A stretch of 6,352 bases of DNA from an uncultured Gemmiger sp. (GTDB lineage: Bacteria > Bacillota > Clostridia > Oscillospirales > Ruminococcaceae), in NCBI GenBank assembly GCA_944382805.1, contig CALWNS010000040.1, positions 1 through 6,352 on the forward strand, written 5' to 3'. Position numbers and translations under genes: made by a program. Position 1 is the stretch's first letter, and each line of letters starts with the position of its first letter. Under the pieces are notes generated by a model that did not search any database, was not told where the DNA came from, and worked only from the letters and a program-made list of their open reading frames with translations. Shown here one piece after another: positions 1 to 4,834 of this stretch.

Positions 1-488
1 AGCAGCTGCACCGTGCTGCTGCCGGCCCAGCTCCACCACAGCCGCCCGGCGGGCGGCACCGTAAACGCAAAGCTGGCCGCCGCGGCGGCGTCCTGCACCG
101 CCAGCGCCGGCGGGCACAGGACGAACAGCAGCGCCAGTTCGCCCACGACGGCAAGCAGCAGCGCCAGCAGCGTGGCCAGCATATGCCCGGCCAGCAGGCG
201 GCGGCGCGGCATCCGGAAGGTCAGGATGGTGAACGCCGCGCGGTTGCGCCCGGCCGCCAGCAGCGGCCACTGGGCCACGACGGCCGCGCCCAGGTAGCAC
301 AGCAGAAACGGCAATACCGTGCCCGCGCGGTTTTGCAGCGAACCGTAGCTGAGGTCGACATAGAGCGGGTCGGCCGCCGCCAGCAGCAGCGGCACGGCCT
401 GGGCGGCCGCGCCCAAAACAAGCAGCACGGCCAGCGGGCGGCGGTACAGCCGCCAGCACCAGGCCGCATAACGCAGGGTCTGTTTCAT
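1..488 (-). CDS. Putative ABC-2-type membrane permease, N-terminal part (cut by window edge)
   Basis: The reading frame opens at an ATG at 486-488 and runs without a stop to the window edge, giving 162 full codons of an unfinished protein. A strong AGGAGG ribosome site lies 7 nt before the start. The visible protein begins MKQTLRYAAW and has a short basic N-terminus followed by hydrophobic segments at about residues 19-38, 58-79 and 103-126. Basic loops (RRP near 16, RNR near 81, RRR near 95) separate or flank them. This is the look of an integral membrane component of an ABC-2-type exporter. It follows a YtrA-type GntR regulator by 64 nt, the usual setting for such transporters. No ATPase precedes it, so a nucleotide-binding partner would have to lie further downstream, outside the window. 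No diagnostic permease motif is visible, so the call rests on topology and context; substrate unknown. Confidence 0.6.
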   Translation of the reverse strand, partial: MKQTLRYAAWCWRLYRRPLAVLLVLGAAAQAVPLLLAAADPLYVDLSYGSLQNRAGTVLPFLLCYLGAAVVAQWPLLAAGRNRAAFTILTFRMPRRRLLAGHMLATLLALLLAVVGELALLFVLCPPALAVQDAAAAASFAFTVPPAGRLWWSWAGSSTVQL

Positions 489-511
489 AGGGGTTCCTCC
501 TTTGCGGGGCC

Positions 512-537
512 GTGTGTACCACACGGTTCATACACAC
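512..537. promoter_or_regulatory. Second GTGTGTA-N12-TACACAC operator, upstream of the permease gene
   Basis: A perfect 7-bp inverted repeat, GTGTGTA at 512-518 and TACACAC at 531-537, is separated by 12 nt. It lies between gntR and the permease gene, about 24 nt before the permease start. The arms and spacing are identical to the repeat over the gntR promoter at 976-1001, while the spacers differ, so it is probably a second binding site for the same regulator. A smaller overlapping inverted repeat (CCGTGTG-TAC-CACACGG, 510-526) sits on the same DNA. In the position equivalent to the upstream -10 box the minus strand reads TGTGGT, so no good internal promoter is visible. A role in roadblock or cooperative looping is inference. 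Confidence 0.7.
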
Positions 538-552
538 CGGGTAAAAAACAGC

Positions 553-930
553 CTATTCCTCGCCCCACAGTTCGCTGATCAGGCCGATGACTTTTTTGTA
601 AGAAAGGTGGTTGGCCCTGGCGTCGGCCACAAACTGCTGCACCAGGCCGCGGGTGAGCTGGTCTTCGATCCAGGCGCGGCGCTGCGGCGTAAGGCAGACG
701 GTGCTGACGTTGTTGCCCTCGGTGCGCACATAGCCCTCCTCGGTCATCAGGCGGTAGGCTTTCTGCGCCGTGTTGGGGTTGATGCCGGTCTGGGCGGCCA
801 GTTCGCGGCGGCTGGGCATGGGGTCGCCGTCCTGTACTGCGCCCAGCAGGATCTGCCGCTTAAGGTATTCGGCCACCTGCTGGTAGACCGGGGCGCGGTC
901 GTGGAACCGCAGCCCCTGAAAGCTGACCAT
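553..930 (-). CDS. GntR-family transcriptional regulator, YtrA subfamily
   Basis: This 125-residue protein is the usual size for the YtrA subfamily: a GntR winged helix-turn-helix with only a short C-terminal dimerisation tail and no large ligand-binding domain. The DNA-binding domain covers about residues 8-80, with APVYQQVAEYLKRQI as the first helix region. The signature GDPMPSRRELAAQTGINPNT (about 35-54) and KAYRLMTEEGYV cover the recognition helix and the start of the wing. The remaining 45 or so residues are helical and charged. The ATG at 928-930 has an AGGAGG site 8 nt upstream. Family members typically repress neighbouring ABC transporter genes and themselves. Here a membrane protein gene follows after 64 nt, and two identical inverted repeats flank the gene, one over its own promoter. 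The effector cannot be told from sequence; in related Gram-positive systems it is often a cell-envelope stress or antimicrobial signal. Confidence 0.9.
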   Translation of the reverse strand: MVSFQGLRFHDRAPVYQQVAEYLKRQILLGAVQDGDPMPSRRELAAQTGINPNTAQKAYRLMTEEGYVRTEGNNVSTVCLTPQRRAWIEDQLTRGLVQQFVADARANHLSYKKVIGLISELWGEE

Positions 931-975
931 ATCGAACGCCTCCTTTGCGGCCGGCCGGGCCTGTTGTTTCTCTTT

Positions 976-1001
976 GTGTGTATTATAGCATTAGTACACA
1001 C
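976..1001. promoter_or_regulatory. GTGTGTA-N12-TACACAC operator over the gntR promoter
   Basis: A perfect 7-bp inverted repeat (GTGTGTA 976-982, TACACAC 995-1001) has a 12-nt spacer. Partial symmetry continues into the spacer, so that 10 of 13 positions match between half sites. It covers the -10 box and most of the -10/-35 spacer of the gntR promoter, so a bound protein would block RNA polymerase. The same arms and spacing recur at 512-537. Autoregulation by the GntR protein is inferred from position and duplication. Confidence 0.8.
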
Positions 1002-1010
1002 GCTTGGCAA
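982..1010 (-). promoter_or_regulatory. Promoter of gntR-permease operon
   Basis: On the minus strand TTGCCA (1005-1010) and a perfect TATAAT (982-987) are separated by 17 nt, a near-consensus sigma-A promoter. Transcription would start near 975, leaving a leader of about 45 nt that contains the AGGAGG site before the gntR ATG at 930. The operator repeat at 976-1001 overlaps it. Confidence 0.85.
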
Positions 1011-1044
1011 GGGGGTCAGATGTAAAGATTCCGCCGCAAAGCAG

Positions 1045-1076
1045 GCGCCCGGCGTCTGCATGGACACGCCGGGCGC
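1045..1076 (-). terminator. GC hairpin after exoA, probable transcription terminator
   Basis: A perfect 11-bp stem (GCGCCCGGCGT at 1045-1055, ACGCCGGGCGC at 1066-1076, 10-nt loop) begins 11 nt past the exoA stop and sits before the gntR promoter. The sequence after the stem on the minus strand (CTGCTTTGC) lacks a proper run of U. It therefore resembles a terminator by position and stability but is not canonical. It may instead mainly protect the mRNA 3' end. Confidence 0.6.
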
Positions 1077-1087
1077 TTTACAGGATC

Positions 1088-1846
1088 TTACAGGTCGATC
1101 TCCAGCGTGACCGGGCAGTGGTCGCTGCCCTGGACGTCCATCAGGATATCGGCGGCGCGGATCTTATCCTTGATGCGGTCGGAGACGATAAAGTAGTCGA
1201 TGCGCCAGCCCGCGTTGCGTTCCCGCGCGCGGAAGCGCATACTCCACCAGCTGTACACCCCGGTCGCGTCCGGGTGCAGGAAGCGGAAGCTGTCCACAAA
1301 GCCCGCGCCCAGCAGCTCGGTCATTTTGCCGCGCTCCTGGTCGGAAAAGCCGGCCGCGCCGCGGTTGGGGCCGGGGTTTTTCAGGTCGATCTCCTGGTGG
1401 GCCACGTTCATATCGCCGCAAAGGATGACCGGCTTGCGCGCGTCCAGCCGCTGCAGGTAGGCGCGCAGGTCGTCCTCCCACTGCATACGGTAGTCAATGC
1501 GGGCCAGCTCGTTCTGCGAATTGGGCACATAGACGTTGACCAGGTAGAAGTTTTCGTATTCCAGCGTGATGGCCCGGCCTTCGTGGCTGTGGGCCTCCAC
1601 GCCGATGCCGTTTTGGGCCGAAAGCGGCGGGCGGCGGGCGTAGATCAGCGTGCCGGAGTAGCCCTTTTTCTCGGCGCTGTTGATGTATTCGGTATAGCCG
1701 GCGGGCGCAAAATCGGCCTGGCCGGGCTGCATCTTGGTCTCCTGGATGCAGACGGCGTCCGCGTCCAGGGCGGCGAAGGTTTCGGCAAAGCCTTTCTTTA
1801 GGCAGGCGCGCAGGCCGTTGACATTCCAGCTGACGAATTTGAACAT
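1088..1846 (-). CDS. exoA: Exodeoxyribonuclease III (ExoA/XthA-type AP endonuclease)
   Basis: The 252-residue protein is a full-length member of the exonuclease III / AP endonuclease family. It cleaves DNA 5' to abasic sites and trims 3' ends during base excision repair, using Mg2+. Active-site motifs are intact: WNVNGLRA with Asn8, IQETK with Glu36, NVYVPNS with Tyr106, GDMNVAH with Asp145 and Asn147, RIDYF with Asp217, and SDHCPV with Asp242 and His243. The DLKNP (154-158) and YSWWSMRFRARE (198-209) stretches are also typical. I chose the ATG at 1844-1846 because it begins the family N-terminus (MFKFVSWN) and has an AAAGGA site just upstream. An in-frame extension to 1933 would run back into the preceding gene and has no family counterpart. 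The gene starts 16 nt after the MATE stop codon, so it is probably co-transcribed with it. Confidence 0.95.
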   Translation of the reverse strand: MFKFVSWNVNGLRACLKKGFAETFAALDADAVCIQETKMQPGQADFAPAGYTEYINSAEKKGYSGTLIYARRPPLSAQNGIGVEAHSHEGRAITLEYENFYLVNVYVPNSQNELARIDYRMQWEDDLRAYLQRLDARKPVILCGDMNVAHQEIDLKNPGPNRGAAGFSDQERGKMTELLGAGFVDSFRFLHPDATGVYSWWSMRFRARERNAGWRIDYFIVSDRIKDKIRAADILMDVQGSDHCPVTLEIDL

Positions 1847-1862
1847 ACGTTTTTCCTTTCTG

Positions 1863-3239
1863 CTACGATGCTTTGGCCTGCGCCTTTTTCCGCCAGGCGC
1901 CGCGCAAAAAGCGCGCGGCGAAGCAGGCCACACGGCAGACCCAGTCCACCACCATGGCGATCCACACGCCGATGGCGCCCATGCCCATCTGCACGCAGAG
2001 GATGTACGAAAAACCCAGCCGCCACACGGCCATGGAAAGCACCGAGGTCAGCATGGTAAAGCGCACATCGTTGGCGGCGCGCAGGGCGTTGGGCAGCACA
2101 AAGCCGGCCGGCCACAGCAGGATGGCGCAGCCCGCGTGGATCTGCACCAGCAGCATGGCCAAAGCGCGCGTTTCGCCCGAAAGGGTGTACAGCCCCAGCA
2201 GCTGCGGCAAAAACACAACGATGGCCGCGTTGCCCAGGCCCTGGGCGATATAGTCCCACAGCAGCAGCTTGCGGGTATAGCGCGCCGCCTGGTCCAGGTC
2301 GCCCGCGCCCACGCAGCGGCCCACCACCGTGATCATGGCCAGGCCCATGGCCTGGCCGATGATGCAGCCCAGGCCGTCCAGGTTATTGGCCACCGCGTTG
2401 GCCGAAATATGCACGGTGCCGAACAGGCTGATCATACTGACGACCAGCACGCGGCCCAGCTGGAACAGGCTGTTTTCCAGCGCCGAGGGGATGCCGATGT
2501 ACAAAATATTGCGCGCCATGCCCGCCTCCAGCCGGCGCACGCCGGCCCAGGTGATGCGGGCGGGGTTGTCGTGGTGGACGGCGGCCAGGTACAGGATGAT
2601 GGCCGCGCCCATAGCGCGGGAGAACAGCGTGGGCACCGCCACGCCGGCCGTGCCCATTTTCAGCACGAACACGCACAGCGCGTTGCCGGCAATGTTGGTG
2701 ACGTTCATCAGCAGGCTGACCTTCATCGAGACCGCGCTGTTGCCCACCGAGCGGAAGATGGCCGCACCGGCGTTGTACAGCGCCAGAAACGGGTAGGACA
2801 GGCCGGTGATGGTAAAGTAGATCAGCGCTTCGCGCATGACGTCGTCGGTAATGGTGCCGAAGAACAGGCGCAGCAGCGGTTCGCGCAGCAAGAGGCAGAG
2901 CGCCGCCACGCCCGTGCCCAGCAGCGCGCTGAGCGTGACGAGCTGGCCGGCGCTGCGGGAAGCTTCCGCCGGGCGGCGGGCGCCCAGGAACTGGCTGGTG
3001 ACCACCGCGCCGCCGGTGGCCAGCGCGGCGAACACGTTGATGATCAGGTTGTTGATCATATCGACCAGCGAAACGCCGGAGATGGCGGCTTCGCCCACGC
3101 TGGAGACCATGACGGTATCCGACATACCCACCAGCATGGCCAGCGTCTGCTCGATGACGAGCGGCCACAGCAGGCGGACGAGTTCACGGTTCGTGAACAG
3201 CGGCGCGCGCACTGCGGGCGCGGTTTGTACGTTTGACAA
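1863..3239 (-). CDS. MATE-family efflux transporter
   Basis: The protein has 458 residues, the normal MATE length (about 440-460), and hydrophobic segments spread along its length, consistent with twelve membrane helices. Recognisable features are the first-helix region LLWPLVIEQTLAMLVGMSDT (about 24-43), the GGAVVTSQFLGARRP stretch (about 76-90) at the start of the helix 2-3 loop, and a matching second-half element, GLAMITVVGRCVGAGD. The C-terminus is basic (RGAWRKKAQAKAS). MATE proteins export cationic drugs, toxins or metabolites in exchange for H+ or Na+; the substrate here cannot be assigned. The start is a TTG at 3237-3239 (MSNVQTAP), with GGAAGGGG about 9 nt upstream. No ATG or GTG precedes it after the predicted promoter, and the next in-frame GTG (codon 10) lacks a ribosome site. 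The downstream exoA begins 16 nt after the stop. Confidence 0.93.
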   Translation of the reverse strand: MSNVQTAPAVRAPLFTNRELVRLLWPLVIEQTLAMLVGMSDTVMVSSVGEAAISGVSLVDMINNLIINVFAALATGGAVVTSQFLGARRPAEASRSAGQLVTLSALLGTGVAALCLLLREPLLRLFFGTITDDVMREALIYFTITGLSYPFLALYNAGAAIFRSVGNSAVSMKVSLLMNVTNIAGNALCVFVLKMGTAGVAVPTLFSRAMGAAIILYLAAVHHDNPARITWAGVRRLEAGMARNILYIGIPSALENSLFQLGRVLVVSMISLFGTVHISANAVANNLDGLGCIIGQAMGLAMITVVGRCVGAGDLDQAARYTRKLLLWDYIAQGLGNAAIVVFLPQLLGLYTLSGETRALAMLLVQIHAGCAILLWPAGFVLPNALRAANDVRFTMLTSVLSMAVWRLGFSYILCVQMGMGAIGVWIAMVVDWVCRVACFAARFLRGAWRKKAQAKAS

Positions 3240-3264
3240 GGTGAACGTCCCCTTCCTGGCAAAC

Positions 3265-3293
3265 AGTATAGCACATTCCGGCGCAAAGCAAAA
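3265..3293 (-). promoter_or_regulatory. Promoter of MATE-exoA operon (extended -10)
   Basis: On the minus strand TATACT (3265-3270) is preceded by TGC, giving an extended -10 element. The -35 position, 17 nt upstream, is a weak TTTTGC (3288-3293) that coincides with the U-tract of the preceding terminator. Transcription would start near 3258, only about 18 nt before the TTG start codon, placing the ribosome site almost at the mRNA 5' end. Confidence 0.6.
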
Positions 3294-3311
3294 GGCCCCC
3301 GGCCGGGGGCC
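3290..3311 (-). terminator. Intrinsic terminator of folT
   Basis: A 7-bp all-GC stem (GGCCCCC / GGGGGCC, 3294-3300 and 3305-3311) with a GGCC loop is followed on the minus strand by TTTT. It begins 6 nt after the folT stop codon, a compact rho-independent terminator. Confidence 0.85.
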
Positions 3312-3317
3312 TGCGGC

Positions 3318-3887
3318 TCAGGCGCGCCGCTGCTGCCGTACCCGCTCGCAGGTTTTGAGCACAAGCACCAGCAGAAGGATATCGAGGGGGAACTTGATGA
3401 CGTTCTTGACCAGGCGCAGGCTGCTGAGCACCACAAAGGACTGCCCGTAGGTGATGTGCAGCCACAGCGGCGTGAGCAGGAAGTTAAAAAGCAGCACCAT
3501 GTTCAGCTTGCACAAAATGATGCGCCAGAGTTTGAGCGGGCGGCGGTAGAGCCACAGCCCGTACAAAATGCCCACCAGCACGGCGCTGAGCGTCCAGCCG
3601 GGGAAGTACGGGCCGTTGGGCCGCAGGATATAGCCCAAAAGGTCGGTGACGATGCCCGAAAGCCCCGCCACCCACGGCCCGCACAGGTAGCCGATGGCCG
3701 CCACGGCCAAAAAGTCGAAGCCGACTTCCAGCAGCTGGGAGACCGGGATGGTGAACTGGTTGAGCACCAGGTTCAGCGCCGAGAGGATGGCCGCCACAGC
3801 CAGCGTGTGCGGGCTGTGCAGTTCGCGCACGGCGTCCACGCGCAGGCGGGCGGTCGTTTGGCCGGCGGACAGGGTGGGATGGTTCAT
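3318..3887 (-). CDS. folT: Folate-family ECF transporter S component (FolT)
   Basis: The 189-residue protein is a substrate-binding membrane subunit of an energy-coupling factor (ECF) transporter, which docks onto a shared EcfA-EcfA'-EcfT module to import folate. The N-terminal 25 or so residues are soluble. Hydrophobic helices then follow: AAILSALNLVLNQFTI (about 32-47), FDFLAVAAIGYLCGPWVAGLSG (58-78), DLLGYIL (82-88), LSAVLVGILYGLWLY (100-114), a segment around 123-146, and FPLDILLLVLVLK (166-178). The GPWVAGLSGIVTDLLGYILRP and NGPYFPGWTLSA stretches, plus RLVKNVIKFPLDILLL near the end, are typical of the folate family. The ATG at 3885-3887 has AAGGAGGG 7 nt upstream. An in-frame extension to 4127 would cross the terminator and aptamer and is rejected. 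A THF riboswitch in the leader independently supports a folate role. The ECF energising module is not in this window. Confidence 0.92.
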   Translation of the reverse strand: MNHPTLSAGQTTARLRVDAVRELHSPHTLAVAAILSALNLVLNQFTIPVSQLLEVGFDFLAVAAIGYLCGPWVAGLSGIVTDLLGYILRPNGPYFPGWTLSAVLVGILYGLWLYRRPLKLWRIILCKLNMVLLFNFLLTPLWLHITYGQSFVVLSSLRLVKNVIKFPLDILLLVLVLKTCERVRQQRRA

Positions 3888-3928
3888 GGTTTTGCCCTCC
3901 TTGCAAAAAGGCTGGGCCGTATGCGGGC

Positions 3929-3967
3929 AAAACAAAAAGGCGCGGCGCCGCCACGGCGCACCGCACC
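3929..3967 (-). terminator. Attenuator (riboswitch-controlled terminator) before folT
   Basis: On the minus strand GGTGCGGTGC (3967-3958) pairs with GCGCCGCGCC (3948-3939) over 10 bp, with an inner GCC/GGC extension, followed by TTTTTGTTTT. This intrinsic terminator ends about 40 nt before the folT start and just before its ribosome site, so it would abort folT transcripts. Its 5' arm overlaps a sequence that can pair with the 3' end of the aptamer. Confidence 0.85.
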
Positions 3968-4028
3968 CTCTGCTTTTTGTAGCGCCGCCGGGCTTGCGCC
4001 CGCAGCCGCCGCATACAGCAGTGGGATG
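3964..4028 (-). promoter_or_regulatory. Predicted antiterminator of the folT leader
   Basis: On the minus strand CATCCCACTGCT (4028-4017) contains most of the conserved GCATCC element and the P1 3' strand of the aptamer. It can pair with AGCAGAGGGTG (3974-3964) as CAUCC/GGGUG plus CUGCU/AGCAG with a small internal loop. The downstream partner includes the first nucleotides of the terminator 5' arm, so aptamer plus terminator and antiterminator are mutually exclusive. A GGGC-GCAA-GCCC hairpin, flanked by GUA/UAC, fills the 42 nt between the strands. Ligand binding is predicted to switch folT off. Confidence 0.65.
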
Positions 4029-4157
4029 CGGGAACCGCACCGCGGGCCGCCGCACGGCGGCCACTACGTCCTGCCACAACTCCCCGTTGGTCAGGCACTG
4101 GGGGCTGCAGGGCCAAACGCCCCGCACGCCCCAAACGCGCAGTTCCCTACTCTGCCA
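4016..4157 (-). promoter_or_regulatory. Tetrahydrofolate (THF) riboswitch aptamer, class I-like with enlarged P3 arm
   Basis: Read on the minus strand, the outer parts match the THF aptamer. P1 is UGGCAG (4157-4152) with CUGCUG (4021-4016). Then comes GAGUAG (4152-4147). P2 is GGGAACUG (4147-4140) with CGGUUCCC (4037-4030). The conserved GCGCGUU (4140-4134), GCGGUG (4043-4038) and GCAUCC (4029-4024) are all in the expected order. A P4-like hairpin (GGCCGCC/GGCGGCC, 4062-4045) precedes GCGGUG. CGU (4137-4135) can close the P3 arm with ACG (4069-4067). The aptamer is larger than the usual roughly 90-100 nt because an extra hairpin (4132-4101) lies within P3. The L3 candidate, GGGGA at 4085-4081, can form a 4-bp pseudoknot with UCCC (4026-4023). 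THF riboswitches commonly control folT in Clostridia, and folT is the next gene. Confidence 0.88.
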
Positions 4158-4158
4158 A

Positions 4159-4176
4159 GCCGGGCAAACGCCCGGC
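4159..4176 (-). repeat. Hairpin at the 5' end of the folT leader RNA
   Basis: A perfect 7-bp inverted repeat (GCCGGGC / GCCCGGC) with a 4-nt loop begins about 4 nt after the predicted transcription start and ends 1 nt before aptamer stem P1. It could stack on P1 or protect the 5' end of the transcript. It has no U-tract and is too close to the start to be a terminator. Confidence 0.6.
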
Positions 4177-4186
4177 GAATATGCTT

Positions 4187-4214
4187 ATTATACACCTTTA
4201 CGCGGAATTTGCAA
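4187..4214 (-). promoter_or_regulatory. Promoter of the folT unit
   Basis: On the minus strand TTGCAA (4209-4214) and TATAAT (4187-4192) are 16 nt apart. Transcription would start near 4180, just upstream of the riboswitch, giving a leader of about 290 nt before folT. The -35 box lies about 11 nt beyond the U-tract of the HU terminator. Confidence 0.85.
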
Positions 4215-4225
4215 GCCCCGGGCGC

Positions 4226-4266
4226 AAAAAAACGCCCCCGGACGGTCGGGCGGCCGGGCGGGGGCG
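4226..4266 (-). terminator. Intrinsic terminator of the HU gene
   Basis: On the minus strand an 8-bp stem, CGCCCCCG (4266-4259) with CGGGGGCG (4240-4233), encloses an 18-nt GC-rich loop. It is followed by seven T residues (4232-4226). It lies about 20 nt after the HU stop codon. Confidence 0.9.
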
Positions 4267-4286
4267 GCGGTGTTAGGGCACGCGCT

Positions 4287-4562
4287 TTACTTGGAGACCT
4301 TCTCCTTCAGGCGGCCGCTGGCCTTGAAGCCGGGGATGGCGGTGGGCTGCAGCTGGCTGGTGACCTTGGTCTTGGGGTTGGTGAAGTTCTTGGTCTGGCG
4401 CTCGCGCATTTCGAAACGGCCGAAGCCGGCGATGGTGACCTTTTCGCCATCGCGGAGCATATCCCCGATGGTGCCGAAGATCCCATCCATGACCTTTTCG
4501 ACCGAGCTGGCGGTCAGGCCGGTGTCGTTGGCAACTTTGGTAATCAACTGCGATCTTGTCAT
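4287..4562 (-). CDS. hup: HU-family nucleoid DNA-binding protein
   Basis: The 91-residue protein is a standard-length HU, a small dimeric protein that bends and compacts DNA. The N-terminal helical body (residues 1-45) is followed by the signature GEKVTIAGFGRFEMRER (39-55). The DNA-clasping arm is about residues 56-76, with the intercalating proline at 63 in a TNP motif, and a C-terminal helix follows (GFKASGRLKEKVSK). Most HU proteins have RNP at the arm tip, so the arginine is replaced by threonine here. The ATG at 4560-4562 has an AGGAG site about 9 nt upstream. The gene is a stand-alone unit with a consensus promoter and a strong terminator, typical of an abundant housekeeping protein. 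IHF-type alternatives are unlikely given length and lineage. Confidence 0.95.
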   Translation of the reverse strand: MTRSQLITKVANDTGLTASSVEKVMDGIFGTIGDMLRDGEKVTIAGFGRFEMRERQTKNFTNPKTKVTSQLQPTAIPGFKASGRLKEKVSK

Positions 4563-4619
4563 TTCCTGTATCTCCTACTTCATCGGCCGCACGGGGCAGC
4601 CGCGTAATCATCGCTAACA

Positions 4620-4648
4620 ATTATATGCAAAATAGGACGCAGAATCAA
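4620..4648 (-). promoter_or_regulatory. Promoter of the HU gene
   Basis: On the minus strand TTGATT (4643-4648) and TATAAT (4620-4625) are 17 nt apart, close to consensus. The surrounding 4621-4700 stretch is unusually AT-rich for this window, with A/T runs upstream of -35 that could act as an UP element. The leader is about 50 nt. Between this promoter and the carB terminator (4649-4752) I see no gene. Confidence 0.85.
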
Positions 4649-4752
4649 GCGTTTTTGCAAAATGGCGTTTGTTTTTTCTAAAAATTGGCATTTGCTATAA
4701 AATTAACCGGTCCGCAGCGCGAAAGTTCGGCGGATTCCATCTTGACGCACAC

Positions 4753-4794
4753 AAAAAATAATGTCCCCTCTGTGCAAAGCTGCACAAAGGGGAC
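4753..4794 (-). terminator. Intrinsic terminator of carB
   Basis: A 14-bp stem (4763-4776 with 4781-4794, one G-U wobble) and a 4-nt loop are followed on the minus strand by ATTATTTTTT. It begins about 40 nt beyond the carB stop and ends the carbamoyl-phosphate/pyrimidine transcript. Confidence 0.92.
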
Positions 4795-4834
4795 GCTTTG
4801 GGGGCAAAACGGTTGCCGCAGCGTGCTTTTAACG

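Noticed and set aside
1021..1082. TGTAAAG (1021-1027) and CTTTACA (1076-1082) as a larger outer inverted repeat around the exoA hairpin
   Set aside because: The intervening 17 nt on one side have no counterpart on the other, so the outer arms do not extend the stem and may be chance.
1847..1933. N-terminal extension of exonuclease III
   Set aside because: It overlaps the end of the MATE gene and is basic, low-complexity sequence. The family N-terminus MFKFVSWN begins exactly at the ATG at 1846.
1734..3236. A 500-codon open frame on the plus strand opposite the MATE gene
   Set aside because: Its translation is dominated by His, Gln, Ala, Gly, Arg and Asp in a low-complexity pattern typical of the antisense of a GC-rich gene. 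It has no recognisable domain, and the minus strand encodes a clear MATE protein.
3888..4127. Possible N-terminal extension of FolT to an in-frame start at 4127
   Set aside because: The extension would translate through the attenuator and aptamer and has no ribosome site. The ATG at 3887 has a strong one and gives the family-length protein.
3456..4607. Long plus-strand open frames opposite folT, its leader and HU
   Set aside because: They cross the riboswitch, two promoters, a terminator and the HU gene, show no family motif, and arise from high GC depleting stop codons.
4657..4697. Imperfect repeats (GCAAAATGGC and GGCATTTGC) upstream of the HU promoter, considered as an operator
   Set aside because: The arms match poorly as an inverted repeat and the region is simply AT-rich, so the evidence is too weak for a binding-site call.
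4678..4740. A 20-codon open frame (MESAELSR...) between the carB terminator and the HU promoter
   Set aside because: There is no ribosome site before the ATG, no promoter placed to transcribe it apart from carB read-through, and no recognisable product.
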